Source: JAABVY01 sp964496505 (GTDB taxonomy: Bacteria > Zixibacteria > MSB-5A5 > JAABVY01). From it: a DNA stretch of 64,000 bases. Positions 54,316-62,367 of this stretch are shown one piece after another (positions within the stretch are counted from its first letter, which is position 1; each line of letters opens with the position of its first letter). The translations under genes were made by a program, and so were the position numbers. The notes beneath the pieces are model-generated. The model saw nothing but the letters and a program-made list of their open reading frames with translations. It did not search any database and was not told the DNA's origin. The stretch lies in contig CAZBZV010000009.1 in the NCBI GenBank assembly GCA_964496505.1, positions 1 through 64,000 on the forward strand, in the 5' to 3' direction.

Positions 54316-54522
54316 ATGGCGAGACATAAGAAAAACAAAGGGGTATTTGTTTGCAAGGGAAATCGTGTGCATGTGGTCTATAACGATATCACAATGCATT
54401 TTGACTTCGATGAGTTCGAAAAATTCACATTTATGATCGATGATGCCTATCATCGAATCAAGGGCGAGTTGAAAGACGATTCAGATTCGCTTGACGATTC
54501 CGGAGATGAGCCGGAGGAATAA
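54316..54522 (+). CDS. Small acidic conserved-looking protein
   Basis: 68 residues. ATG with GAGGG seven bases before. A basic start (MARHKKNKG) leads to a beta-alpha segment (VHVVYNDITMHFDFDEFEKF) and an acidic tail (DDSDSLDDSGDEPEE). No membrane segment or Cys pair. Family unknown. It lies 500 bases upstream of dsrA on the same strand, but nothing shows a functional link. Confidence 0.55.
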   Translation: MARHKKNKGVFVCKGNRVHVVYNDITMHFDFDEFEKFTFMIDDAYHRIKGELKDDSDSLDDSGDEPEE

Positions 54523-55026
54523 ATAAACGTCTCTTCAAAAGCAATCCTGCATTCCAATTTATCATGTTTACTTAGATATTTTTTTCACAAGCTTGGCTGC
54601 TCTAAAAAAGTTAGAGCGGCCTATTTTATTTATCCAAATGAATGGTAATATTTAGTTATTAGTTAGGAATTTTACTTCGTATTAATATTAATGGAAAGCA
54701 TAAAGGAAGTGATCTTTCGAAACAGCATAAATAATTGTTTATAAACGAATATTGCGCATTTTGCGCTTGACATGCTTGTGAATTATTTTACATTAATTGC
54801 TTTTAATACATATAAGGAACAGGAAAATTCGGATGGGATCGTGATGTCGGGAAGACATTATTGAATGGAATTCGCATACGAACATGGACAGGCTTGAAAA
54901 TAAATAATCATACGTTAGTTTGTTATAAATTTCACCAATTGCGAGATGGCAGAACAAAAGTAAGGATATTTGAAGATTAATTTTATAAGAGGCTTTTGCC
55001 TCGCAGAGCAAAAGTAAGGAGTCATT
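54523..55026 (+). promoter_or_regulatory. Long promoter/leader region of the dsrA operon
   Basis: 504 bases without a conventional gene. A sigma-70-like pair TTGACA (54767) - 16 bases - TACATT (54789) would give a leader of about 225 bases. A second -10-like TATAAA at 54924 stands 13 bases before the shared element GAGATGGCAGAACAAA (54943-54958). An 18-base near-repeat (54949-54966 and 55003-55020, one mismatch) includes the dsrA ribosome site. A hairpin CTTTTGC/GCAAAAG spans about 54993-55013. The start and stop codons of two tiny frames lie here (see findings). Confidence 0.6.
54943..54958 (+). promoter_or_regulatory. Shared dsr leader element, copy upstream of dsrA
   Basis: GAGATGGCAGAACAAA, identical to 61621-61636 upstream of the dsrMK unit. 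In both places it begins exactly 13 bases after a TATA(A/T)A hexamer. Confidence 0.6.
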
Positions 55027-56244
55027 ATGGCAGACCAATTACCAAATACCCCAATGCTTGATGAGCTTGAGAAGGGTAAATGGCCAAGTTTCGTTAGGGA
55101 GATTAAAACTGCTGCAGCCAGTAATGATATGTCCAAGGACCTGCTTGGCATTCTGGAGAAATCTTACACCGAAAAGATCGGCCACTGGAAACATGGCGGT
55201 ATTGTCGGTGTTCTCGGTTACGGCGGCGGAGTTATCGGCCGTTATTGCGATGTTCCCAAGGAGTTTCCGGGGGTTTCGCACTTCCACACCATGCGTATCA
55301 ACATGCCCGCAGCCTGGTTTTATACCTCAGACGCACTGAGGACGATTGCCGATATCTGGGAGAAACACGGATCGGGCCTCACCAATATGCACGGTTCCAC
55401 CGGCGATATTATTCTGCTGGGTACCACGACCGACGAGCTGGAGCCGACATTCCAGGAGCTGGCCCGCGAAGGTTTTGACATCGGCGGTTCCGGATCCGAC
55501 CTGAGAACTCCGAGTTGCTGCAATGGTATGGCCAGATGTGAATGGGCCTGTTATGATACCATGAAGGCTTGCTACGACCTGACCATGCATTTCCAGGATG
55601 AGCTGCACCGCCCGGCATTCCCCTATAAATACAAATTCAAATTTGCCGGTTGTCCCAATGACTGCGTGGCTTCCATAGCACGTGCGGATATGTCCTTCAT
55701 TGGAGTCTGGAGAGATGAAATCCAGATCGACCAGGATAAGGTAAAGGAACATATCGATAACGGCGTAGATATCGTGAATGATGTTATCCTTCGCTGCCCC
55801 GGCCAGTGCATGCACTGGGATGGCAAGAAGCTCGAGATCGAAGACGAGTACTGCCGTCATTGTATGCACTGCATCAACGTTCTTAATAAGGGCCTGAAGC
55901 CCGGTAATGACCGTGGAGCTATGATTCTGCTCGGCGCCAAGGCTCCTATTGTTGAAGGCGCTCAGCTTTCCTCGGTTCTGGTTCCCTTCATAAAAATGGA
56001 AGAGCCTTATGACGAGATCAAGGATCTGGTCGAGAGAATCTGGGATATCTGGTGTGAGGAAGGCAAGGCTCGTGAACGTGTTGGTGAATTTATCCAGCGT
56101 GTGGGTCTGGGCAACTTCCTCGAAGCCATCGAAGTCGAACCTCTCCCGGAAATGATCGCGCACCCCAGAGAGAATCCGTATGTATTCTATGAAGAATACT
56201 ATGAAGAGGGTGATGATGACGAGGAAGAGGAAGAAGAAGAATAG
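55027..56244 (+). CDS. dsrA: Dissimilatory sulfite reductase alpha subunit
   Basis: 405 residues. With DsrB it forms the alpha2beta2 enzyme that reduces sulfite at a siroheme-[4Fe-4S] centre and passes sulfur to DsrC. The coupled-site Cys sets are RTPSCCNGMARCEWAC (about 160-174) and FAGCPNDCVAS (about 208-214). An inserted ferredoxin domain has CPGQCMHW (about 257) and YCRHCMHCINV (about 277). The last 17 residues are 14 acidic (EE, EE, DDD, then seven Glu), an unusual tail. ATG preceded by AAGGAG. First gene of dsrABDNLC; 42 bases before dsrB. Confidence 0.96.
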   Translation: MADQLPNTPMLDELEKGKWPSFVREIKTAAASNDMSKDLLGILEKSYTEKIGHWKHGGIVGVLGYGGGVIGRYCDVPKEFPGVSHFHTMRINMPAAWFYTSDALRTIADIWEKHGSGLTNMHGSTGDIILLGTTTDELEPTFQELAREGFDIGGSGSDLRTPSCCNGMARCEWACYDTMKACYDLTMHFQDELHRPAFPYKYKFKFAGCPNDCVASIARADMSFIGVWRDEIQIDQDKVKEHIDNGVDIVNDVILRCPGQCMHWDGKKLEIEDEYCRHCMHCINVLNKGLKPGNDRGAMILLGAKAPIVEGAQLSSVLVPFIKMEEPYDEIKDLVERIWDIWCEEGKARERVGEFIQRVGLGNFLEAIEVEPLPEMIAHPRENPYVFYEEYYEEGDDDEEEEEEE

Positions 56245-56286
56245 TCACTGGGAAAAAGATAACCTTAATATAAAGAGGTAAAAAAT

Positions 56287-57369
56287 ATGGCAGAAGCACA
56301 GCAAGAAAGATTAACTGATATAGGTCCGCCACATTATCAGAAGTATCTTCCGCCGGTAATTAAGGATAATTACGGTAAATGGGATTACCATGAGATCCTG
56401 AAGCCGGGCGTGATGGTTCATGTGGCTGAGGGCGGCGACAAGATTTTTACGGTCCGAGCCGCTTCTCCGAGACTCGTAAGTATAGATAAAATTCGGAAAT
56501 ATGCAGACTTAGCGGATAAATACTGTGACGGTTATCTGCGTTTTACCAGCCGTAACAACGTGGAATTTCTGCTGACCGACGAAAGCAAGATCGATCCGCT
56601 GGTTAAGGATCTCGAAGAGCTTGGTCATCCGGTTGGCGGCCTTGGAAATGCGATATCCAATATCGTCCATACCCAGGGATGGGTGCACTGTCACTCCGCG
56701 GCTACTGACGCCTCGGGTATTGTCAAGTGCGTCATGGACGAGCTGTCTGAGTACTTCACAAGCATGAAACTTCCCGGCAAGCTCAGAATCGCTCTGGCCT
56801 GCTGTCTGAACATGTGCGGTGCGGTACACTGCTCCGATATCGCTATTCTGGGAATTCACCGTCGTCCGCCGAGAGTTTTTGACGATATCCTGCCCAAGCA
56901 GTGCGAGATACCCAGTGTGGTAGCGTCCTGCCCGACCGCGGCAATTCGTCCGGCTTCCAAGGACGGCAAGAAGACGGTTGAAGTTATCGAGGAGAACTGT
57001 ATGTTCTGCGCTAACTGCTACACCGTTTGTCCTGCTATGCCTTTGAACGACCCGCTTAACGACGGCGTCTCGATCTGGGTCGGAGGCAAGGTGTCCAATG
57101 CTCGTCACGAGCCGATGTTCTCGAAACTGGCAATTCCGTTTATACCCAACAATCCTCCCAGATGGCCGGAAGTTGTTGGTGCTGTCAAGAACCTGGTAGA
57201 GCTGTGGGCCAAGAATGCCAGAAAATACGAGAGAATGGGTGAATGGATCGAACGTATTGGCTGGCCGAAGTTCTTCAAGATGGCTGGAATCGAGTTCCAG
57301 AAAGAACATATTGACGATTTCAAATTCGCTGGTCTGACATACAAACGTTCAACTCATATAACCTTTTAA
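56287..57369 (+). CDS. dsrB: Dissimilatory sulfite reductase beta subunit
   Basis: 360 residues. Catalytic siroheme partner of DsrA. The N-terminal part has GPPHYQKYLPPVI and RFTSRNNVEFLL. Cofactor Cys sets are LACCLNMCGAVHCSDIAI (about 170-182) and VASCPTAAIRP (about 214), with a ferredoxin domain ENCMFCANCYTVCPAMPL (about 237). ATG with AGAGG. Ends 13 bases before dsrD. Overlap-free but tightly packed, so it is co-transcribed. Confidence 0.96.
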   Translation: MAEAQQERLTDIGPPHYQKYLPPVIKDNYGKWDYHEILKPGVMVHVAEGGDKIFTVRAASPRLVSIDKIRKYADLADKYCDGYLRFTSRNNVEFLLTDESKIDPLVKDLEELGHPVGGLGNAISNIVHTQGWVHCHSAATDASGIVKCVMDELSEYFTSMKLPGKLRIALACCLNMCGAVHCSDIAILGIHRRPPRVFDDILPKQCEIPSVVASCPTAAIRPASKDGKKTVEVIEENCMFCANCYTVCPAMPLNDPLNDGVSIWVGGKVSNARHEPMFSKLAIPFIPNNPPRWPEVVGAVKNLVELWAKNARKYERMGEWIERIGWPKFFKMAGIEFQKEHIDDFKFAGLTYKRSTHITF

Positions 57370-57382
57370 TAAAGGATCTATT

Positions 57383-57634
57383 GTGGCTGATAAGTTGACA
57401 GTTGATGAAGTAGCTGACCAGATGTATAAGATGGTTGCCGATTCTCAGGGGCAGAAGAAGCTCAAACCCGGCGACCTCACCAAAGCCATGAAGGAAATCA
57501 ATGGCGATAAGGTCGACAGGAAGCTCTGCAAGGATGCTATAAGGTCTCTTATCGAATCGGGCCGTTGCGTTTATACCTATTTCGGCGGAAGCTATATTGA
57601 GCTTCCTCACAAAGAAGGCGCATCCAACGATTAG
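57383..57634 (+). CDS. dsrD: DsrD, activator of sulfite reductase
   Basis: 83 residues, GTG start with AAAGGA. Winged-helix fold: LTVDEVADQMYKMVADS, KLCKDAIRSLIESGRCVY, TYFGGSYIELP. DsrD is a protein activator of DsrAB in sulfate/sulfite reducers and is rare in sulfur oxidisers, so it points to the reductive direction. It lies 13 bases after dsrB and 15 bases before dsrN. Confidence 0.93.
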   Translation: MADKLTVDEVADQMYKMVADSQGQKKLKPGDLTKAMKEINGDKVDRKLCKDAIRSLIESGRCVYTYFGGSYIELPHKEGASND

Positions 57635-57649
57635 GACTGAAGTCGGCTT

Positions 57650-59101
57650 ATGTCGCTGATGGAATCGAAAACCTGCCCCCGTATAGTGATTGCGGGAACC
57701 TCCGGTGATTCGGGCAAGACCCTTGTGTCACTGGGACTTCTGGCGGGACTAAGGCAACGTGGTTATAAAGTTGCTGCATTTAAAAAAGGGCCGGATTATA
57801 TCGATCCGGCCTGGCTTAATGCGGCCAGCGGCGGATTAGTTCGAAATCTCGATACTTTTTTGGTAGATGAGAGGAAGGTTCGTCAGACCTTCTCCAGATA
57901 TGCCGTTGAATCCGGAATGAATATAATCGAGGGCAACCGCGGCCTTTATGACGGGCTTGATGCTCAGGGTTCACACAGCACCGCGGAACTGGCAAAACTT
58001 CTGGAGGCGCCGATTATATTGGTTTGCAATGTTACCAAGAGCACGCGGACGGTGGCGGCGATTGTTTTGGGTATGAAAGAGATGGATCAGAATACGAACA
58101 TTGCAGGTGTTATCCTGAATCAGGTCGGTGGCAAAAGACATAGGGAAATCGTGACAAGTTCAATTGAAAATGCAACTGAAATTCCTGTTCTCGGTGCAAT
58201 TCCCAGGGTAAAAAATGAGAAATTGCTCCCATCCAGGCATCTGGGGTTGGTAACTCCATCAGAATATTCGGGATTTGATGAGTTGATTGAAAGATTAGGC
58301 AAACTTGTTTCTAATAATGTTGATATTCCGAGATTGATTGAGATCGGGGAATCAACAGGTCGATTGGATTATGAGGTTGAGGTATTTGAAGACCAGACCG
58401 AAATTGATGTAAAGCCAAAAATCGGGTATTTTTCGGACATAGCATTTACTTTTTATTATCCGGAGAACCTGGAAGCTCTGCAGGCACGGGGAGCGGACCT
58501 GGTACCGATATCATCACTTGCGGATAAAGAACTCCCCAATATTGACGCATTGTATATAGGCGGTGGATTTCCGGAAATTCATGCCGAAAAACTTGCCGGT
58601 AACCGGGCTCTGATGGACGCGGTTAAGCATGCGGCTCTGGACAATCTTCCCGTTTATGCCGAATGCGGCGGATTGATCTATCTTAGCAGCAGTTTGACTC
58701 TGGGGGAGAATACATATCCAATGGCCGGATTATTTGATGTCGATCTTCAGATGAATGTTAAGCCTCATGGACATGGTTACAGCATTATGAAAGTCGATGC
58801 CGAGAATCCTTTCTATCCGATTGGAATGCAGCTGCGGGGACATGAGTTTCATTATACTGCGCCGGTGCGTGTGGGCGGAAATGTCAACACCGTAATGTCC
58901 GTGGATAAGGGTTCCGGATTCGATAACGGCCGTGACGGACTTGTGCTTAAATCGGTATGGGCCAGTTATCTTCACCTGCATGCCTCCGGAGAAGAGGCTT
59001 GGAGCAGGGCGTTGACTAGGCTGGCGGCTGAGTATAAAACTAAGAGGAGTGATTTAAAGGCGGGAGGAGGCACGGGCTCATCAGCCCGCAGAGCGGTTTA
59101 A
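57650..59101 (+). CDS. dsrN: DsrN, siroheme amidase (CobB/CbiA-like)
   Basis: 483 residues. N-terminal P-loop VIAGTSGDSGKTLVSLG (about 15) with GPDYIDPAWLN and IEGNRGLYDG as in cobyrinic acid a,c-diamide synthase; C-terminal class I glutaminase with nucleophile Cys in YAECGGLIYLS (about 345) and the HLHASG end. In dsr loci this paralogue amidates siroheme for DsrAB using glutamine and ATP. Cobalamin synthesis is the alternative, but the operon position argues for DsrN. The tail GGGTGSSARRAV is low-complexity. Confidence 0.9.
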   Translation: MSLMESKTCPRIVIAGTSGDSGKTLVSLGLLAGLRQRGYKVAAFKKGPDYIDPAWLNAASGGLVRNLDTFLVDERKVRQTFSRYAVESGMNIIEGNRGLYDGLDAQGSHSTAELAKLLEAPIILVCNVTKSTRTVAAIVLGMKEMDQNTNIAGVILNQVGGKRHREIVTSSIENATEIPVLGAIPRVKNEKLLPSRHLGLVTPSEYSGFDELIERLGKLVSNNVDIPRLIEIGESTGRLDYEVEVFEDQTEIDVKPKIGYFSDIAFTFYYPENLEALQARGADLVPISSLADKELPNIDALYIGGGFPEIHAEKLAGNRALMDAVKHAALDNLPVYAECGGLIYLSSSLTLGENTYPMAGLFDVDLQMNVKPHGHGYSIMKVDAENPFYPIGMQLRGHEFHYTAPVRVGGNVNTVMSVDKGSGFDNGRDGLVLKSVWASYLHLHASGEEAWSRALTRLAAEYKTKRSDLKAGGGTGSSARRAV

Positions 59102-59256
59102 AAATAGAAAAATTATAAATATTGTCCCCCGCTGAAGCGTATAAAAGTAAGGTCAAAATCGATAAGACAATTCACGTTGTGTCATGTGTTTAACGGTTTT
59201 GCTGATAAAGTGATTTCGAAGAATATATTTGATTAATCAACTCAGGAAGTGCAGTT

Positions 59257-60954
59257 ATGGCTATCAAAGTTAAGAAGAAAAAGAAGAAAAAAGGATTGGG
59301 CCGGTTAGGTTCGAGGGCCGGATCCGGTCAGGAACAGTCAAATCGTCGGCCTTACAAAATTGAGAAGACTGCTCCTTGTATGGCAGCCTGTCCCAACAAA
59401 ACCAACATTAGAAAAATTATCACGACCATATCTCTGGCAGAGAAACACGAAAAGCCCTATGATGAGGCTTTTGCCGAAGCCTGGGATATTCTGGCCGAGA
59501 AGAATCCCTTCCCGTCAGTATGCGGAAGAGTCTGTCCGCATCCCTGCGAGGCGGAGTGTAACCGTAATGCCAAAGAGGGCGCAGTTGCGATAAACAGTAT
59601 TGAGCGCTTCATCGGCGATTATGCCCTGGAGCACAATCTGCCGCTCCCGACTCTCGAGGCCGAGAAGAAGACCGATAAAATTGCCGTTATCGGCGGCGGT
59701 CCGGCCGGCTTTTCCTGTGCCTATCAACTGGCTCGTCTCGGATATCCGGTTACGGTTTTCGAAGCTTTCCCCAAAGCCGGCGGCATGCTTCGTTATGGTA
59801 TTCCCGATTATCGTCTGCCCCAGGATGTTCTGGATGCCGAGATCAAGAGGCTTACGGATATGGGTATCGAACTGAAGACCAATACGGTGATCGGTGAAGA
59901 CATAGATTATCACGATCTTCAGAAGGAATACAAGGCAATCTTTGTAGGTATCGGCGCTCACAAAGGCTATACTCTCGGAATCGAGGGTGAGGATGCCGAC
60001 AATGTCTGGACCGGAACTGAATTTTTAAATAAAATCAACTGCGGCAAGAAGATCGAAGTCGGCGACAAGGTTTATGTCATCGGCGGCGGCGATACCGCTA
60101 TCGATGCGGCACGTGTCTGCAGAAGGCTTGGCGCCGAGGTTACGATTCTCTATCGTCGTACCAGAACCGAAATGCCAGCCATCGAGGAAGAGATCGTGGG
60201 AGCTGAGGAAGAAGGAGTTAAGTTTGAATTCCTGGCCGCTCCGATTTCAATCACCAAAGAAGGCGATAAGGCCGTCAAGATGAACTGCCAGAAGATGGAA
60301 CTGGGCGAGCCGGATTCATCCGGCAGACGCCGGCCGGTACCGATCGAGGGCGAGACCTTCGAGGTCGAGCTTTCCACCCTGATCCCGGCCATCAGCCAGG
60401 AGCCCGAGTTCGAGGGCTTCGAAGATCTGCGCGAAGGCCGCGACTGGGTCAAAACCGACGACAACTTTAAGACCAAGCAGGATAATGTCTTCTCCGGCGG
60501 TGATGTTCTGGAGCTGGGACTGGTAACAATCGCCATCTACCAGGGCAGAATCGCAGCTTACAAGATTCACGAGGAGATCACGGGCGAGAAGATTGAGGGT
60601 GTCGATGAGAACGTCGATCATCCTGTAATCAAAGAGGACAAGATTCTGCTTGACTATTATGAAGAGAAGATGCGCCATGAGGCGCAGAAACTGGAACCGT
60701 CCGAGAGGCTCAAATCACTCGAAAAAGAGGTTATGGAGACCTTTACCGAGCAGGATTGCATCGATGAGGCCAAGAGATGCTTCAGTTGCGGATCATGCTT
60801 CGAGTGCGGACAGTGCTGGAGTTATTGCCAGGACAGCGCGGTTGTGAAGCCTCTGAAACCGGGCGATACATATACATTTAAGCTCGAATTCTGTAAGGGC
60901 TGCGACAAGTGCGCGGAAAACTGCCCCTGCGGATATATTGAGATGCGTGAATAG
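59257..60954 (+). CDS. dsrL: DsrL, iron-sulfur flavoprotein NAD(P)H oxidoreductase
   Basis: 565 residues. NfnB/glutamate-synthase-small-subunit-like core: CMAACPNKTNI and CGRVCPHPCEAEC [4Fe-4S] sites (about 45-110), FAD motif IAVIGGGPAGFSCAYQL (about 142), NAD(P) motif VYVIGGGDTAIDAARVC (about 270) with YRRTRTEMPA, and a C-terminal ferredoxin part (CFSCGSCFECGQCWSYC, CKGCDKCAENCPCG). DsrL binds DsrAB and exchanges electrons with NAD(P)H. The N-terminus has eight Lys in its first 12 residues, complementary to the acidic DsrA tail. Length fits the shorter DsrL-2 group found in reducers. A 155-base gap precedes it; dsrC follows after 56 bases. Confidence 0.9.
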   Translation: MAIKVKKKKKKKGLGRLGSRAGSGQEQSNRRPYKIEKTAPCMAACPNKTNIRKIITTISLAEKHEKPYDEAFAEAWDILAEKNPFPSVCGRVCPHPCEAECNRNAKEGAVAINSIERFIGDYALEHNLPLPTLEAEKKTDKIAVIGGGPAGFSCAYQLARLGYPVTVFEAFPKAGGMLRYGIPDYRLPQDVLDAEIKRLTDMGIELKTNTVIGEDIDYHDLQKEYKAIFVGIGAHKGYTLGIEGEDADNVWTGTEFLNKINCGKKIEVGDKVYVIGGGDTAIDAARVCRRLGAEVTILYRRTRTEMPAIEEEIVGAEEEGVKFEFLAAPISITKEGDKAVKMNCQKMELGEPDSSGRRRPVPIEGETFEVELSTLIPAISQEPEFEGFEDLREGRDWVKTDDNFKTKQDNVFSGGDVLELGLVTIAIYQGRIAAYKIHEEITGEKIEGVDENVDHPVIKEDKILLDYYEEKMRHEAQKLEPSERLKSLEKEVMETFTEQDCIDEAKRCFSCGSCFECGQCWSYCQDSAVVKPLKPGDTYTFKLEFCKGCDKCAENCPCGYIEMRE

Positions 60955-61010
60955 TAAATAGTGAGATGCAGAAATAAAGTAACTTCAATTCCCAAGGGAG
61001 GATTTGAGAA

Positions 61011-61328
61011 ATGGCGATTTTTGAACATGGCGATATCAAGATCGAAGTCGACGAAGACGGTTTCATGCAGGAACCGGATGAGTGGAACGAAGAAGTAGCC
61101 AAAGCATTGGCCACGACCGAAGAAGTCTTTGAAATGACTGACGAACACTGGAAACTCGTCAACTACCTGCGCGATTATTACAAACAGTTTGGTATTGCTC
61201 CCATGATTCGTAAGCTTTGCAAGGAAACCGGATTCCCGCTCAAGAAAGTCTATGAGCTCTTTCCGTCCGGCCCCGCCAAGGGCGCTTGCAAGGTTGCCGG
61301 TCTGGCCAAGCCGACTGGCTGCGTATAA
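61011..61328 (+). CDS. dsrC: DsrC, sulfur-carrier substrate of sulfite reductase
   Basis: 105 residues. The C-terminal arm KGACKVAGLAKPTGCV carries both redox Cys residues, Cys93 and the penultimate Cys104, ten residues apart, so it is a true DsrC and not a TusE-like homologue. It receives sulfite-derived sulfur from DsrAB as a trisulfide that DsrMKJOP reduces. ATG with GGGAGG. Last gene of the first dsr unit, closed by a terminator. Confidence 0.95.
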   Translation: MAIFEHGDIKIEVDEDGFMQEPDEWNEEVAKALATTEEVFEMTDEHWKLVNYLRDYYKQFGIAPMIRKLCKETGFPLKKVYELFPSGPAKGACKVAGLAKPTGCV

Positions 61329-61350
61329 ATCGATTTAAATAATTGATTAT

Positions 61351-61388
61351 AAAGCGGCTCGGAAATGTATTTTCCAAGCCGCTTTTTG
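61351..61388 (+). terminator. Intrinsic terminator after dsrC
   Basis: AAAGCGGCTCGGAA / TTTCC-AAGCCGCTTT stem with a small bulge, then TTTTT. It separates the dsrABDNLC unit from the dsrMK unit. Confidence 0.88.
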
Positions 61389-61800
61389 CTAGGCTGTTCT
61401 GCTGTGATCCTGATACAATAAATCCCGAATATTTATGGGGTTTTGGGCCGGAAATGACCGGAATTTTATAAGGATATATGCATTTACCAACCAAATTAGC
61501 CCGTCTGAAAGAGCGTATAATATTTGAGTAAAATTGTTACTTTTTTAACAAGCTTTGTGAATTTAGTAACTATTTTACTTGATTTAAAAGGGGCTATTTG
61601 CTATATAGAAAATTTGATATGAGATGGCAGAACAAAGGTTTATCCTGTTTATTTAGCAAAAGTTACAATCATCTGAAACAGCATACGAGGAAAGGGAAAA
61701 ATATATAATCTGATTTTGGATTCCATATATTATCCGAATTTCTGAGTTTCTCGAAAAATCCTCGAACGGATGTTTTTGTAACTGCTGTAATTCTGAATTT
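61389..61800 (+). promoter_or_regulatory. Promoter/leader region of the dsrMK unit
   Basis: 412 bases. A sigma-70-like promoter TTGATT (61579) - 17 bases - TATATA (61602) is followed 13 bases later by the element GAGATGGCAGAACAAA (61621-61636) shared with the dsrA leader. The rest (61657-61800) shows no repeat or hairpin that I could identify. Confidence 0.6.
61621..61636 (+). promoter_or_regulatory. Shared dsr leader element, copy upstream of dsrMK
   Basis: GAGATGGCAGAACAAA, identical to 54943-54958. Its ATG opens a 10-codon frame (61624-61656). Confidence 0.6.
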
Positions 61801-62340
61801 ATGTTTATAGATATCCTCAAAGAAAAAAAGGCGCTGATCCTGAAAAACTGGCAAAGCAGGATTTTCGAATCCTATCATCCAGATGCCAGAAGGTTTCTGA
61901 AGGGCGAAAAAGACCGTTTTAACAATCCGGTAGGCGCCTGTATTAAACGCGAAACGGAAGCCATATTAAATGGCCTGATCGATAATATCGAGGCGGTGAA
62001 GCTGATCGAATCGATGGACAATTTCGTGCGGGTGCGTTCGGTGCAGGATTTCACTGCATCGCAGGCGGTCAATTTCATGTTTCTGCTGAAAAATGTGCTC
62101 AAGGAAGCATGTGTGGAGCAATTGCAGGAGTCCGAGACCATGAAGGAACTGATCGATTTCGAGATCAGGATAGACCGGCTGACGTTTCTGGCTTTCGATG
62201 TTTACATGAACTGCCGTGAGCAGATAAACAGGATCAGACTGAAGGAAGTCAAGGATCGTTCTGCTGTATTGTTTGAGAAAGCTCAGCGGAAATCGAATAG
62301 AGTAGAAAATAATAATAATCCCAATAGCGGCGTTGGATAG
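61801..62340 (+). CDS. RsbRD N-terminal-domain protein upstream of dsrM
   Basis: 179 residues, mostly helical: LKEKKALILKNWQSRIFESY is the usual start of the RsbRD_N (RsbT co-antagonist N-terminal, globin-like) domain, followed by FLKGEKDRFNNPVGACIKR, FVRVRSVQDFTASQAVNFMF and RIDRLTFLAFDVYMNCREQI. No STAS domain is attached. Genes of this kind often stand directly before dsrM in sulfate reducers, which suggests a sensor or assembly role for DsrMKJOP. 27 bases before dsrM. The chosen ATG has no strong ribosome site. Confidence 0.82.
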   Translation: MFIDILKEKKALILKNWQSRIFESYHPDARRFLKGEKDRFNNPVGACIKRETEAILNGLIDNIEAVKLIESMDNFVRVRSVQDFTASQAVNFMFLLKNVLKEACVEQLQESETMKELIDFEIRIDRLTFLAFDVYMNCREQINRIRLKEVKDRSAVLFEKAQRKSNRVENNNNPNSGVG

Positions 62341-62367
62341 ATATACGTTGAAGGGAGGTCTTCTTAG

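Noticed and set aside
55327..56163. Long minus-strand open frame of 278 codons opposite dsrA
   Set aside because: It is antisense to a fully supported gene with clear cofactor motifs, has no ribosome site or family resemblance, and is expected from the codon bias of dsrA.
56509..57309. Minus-strand open frame of 266 codons opposite dsrB
   Set aside because: Shadow of dsrB; no domain motifs and no start signal.
59257..60954. Annotation as glutamate synthase small subunit
   Set aside because: The extra C-terminal ferredoxin part and the position between dsrN and dsrC identify DsrL.
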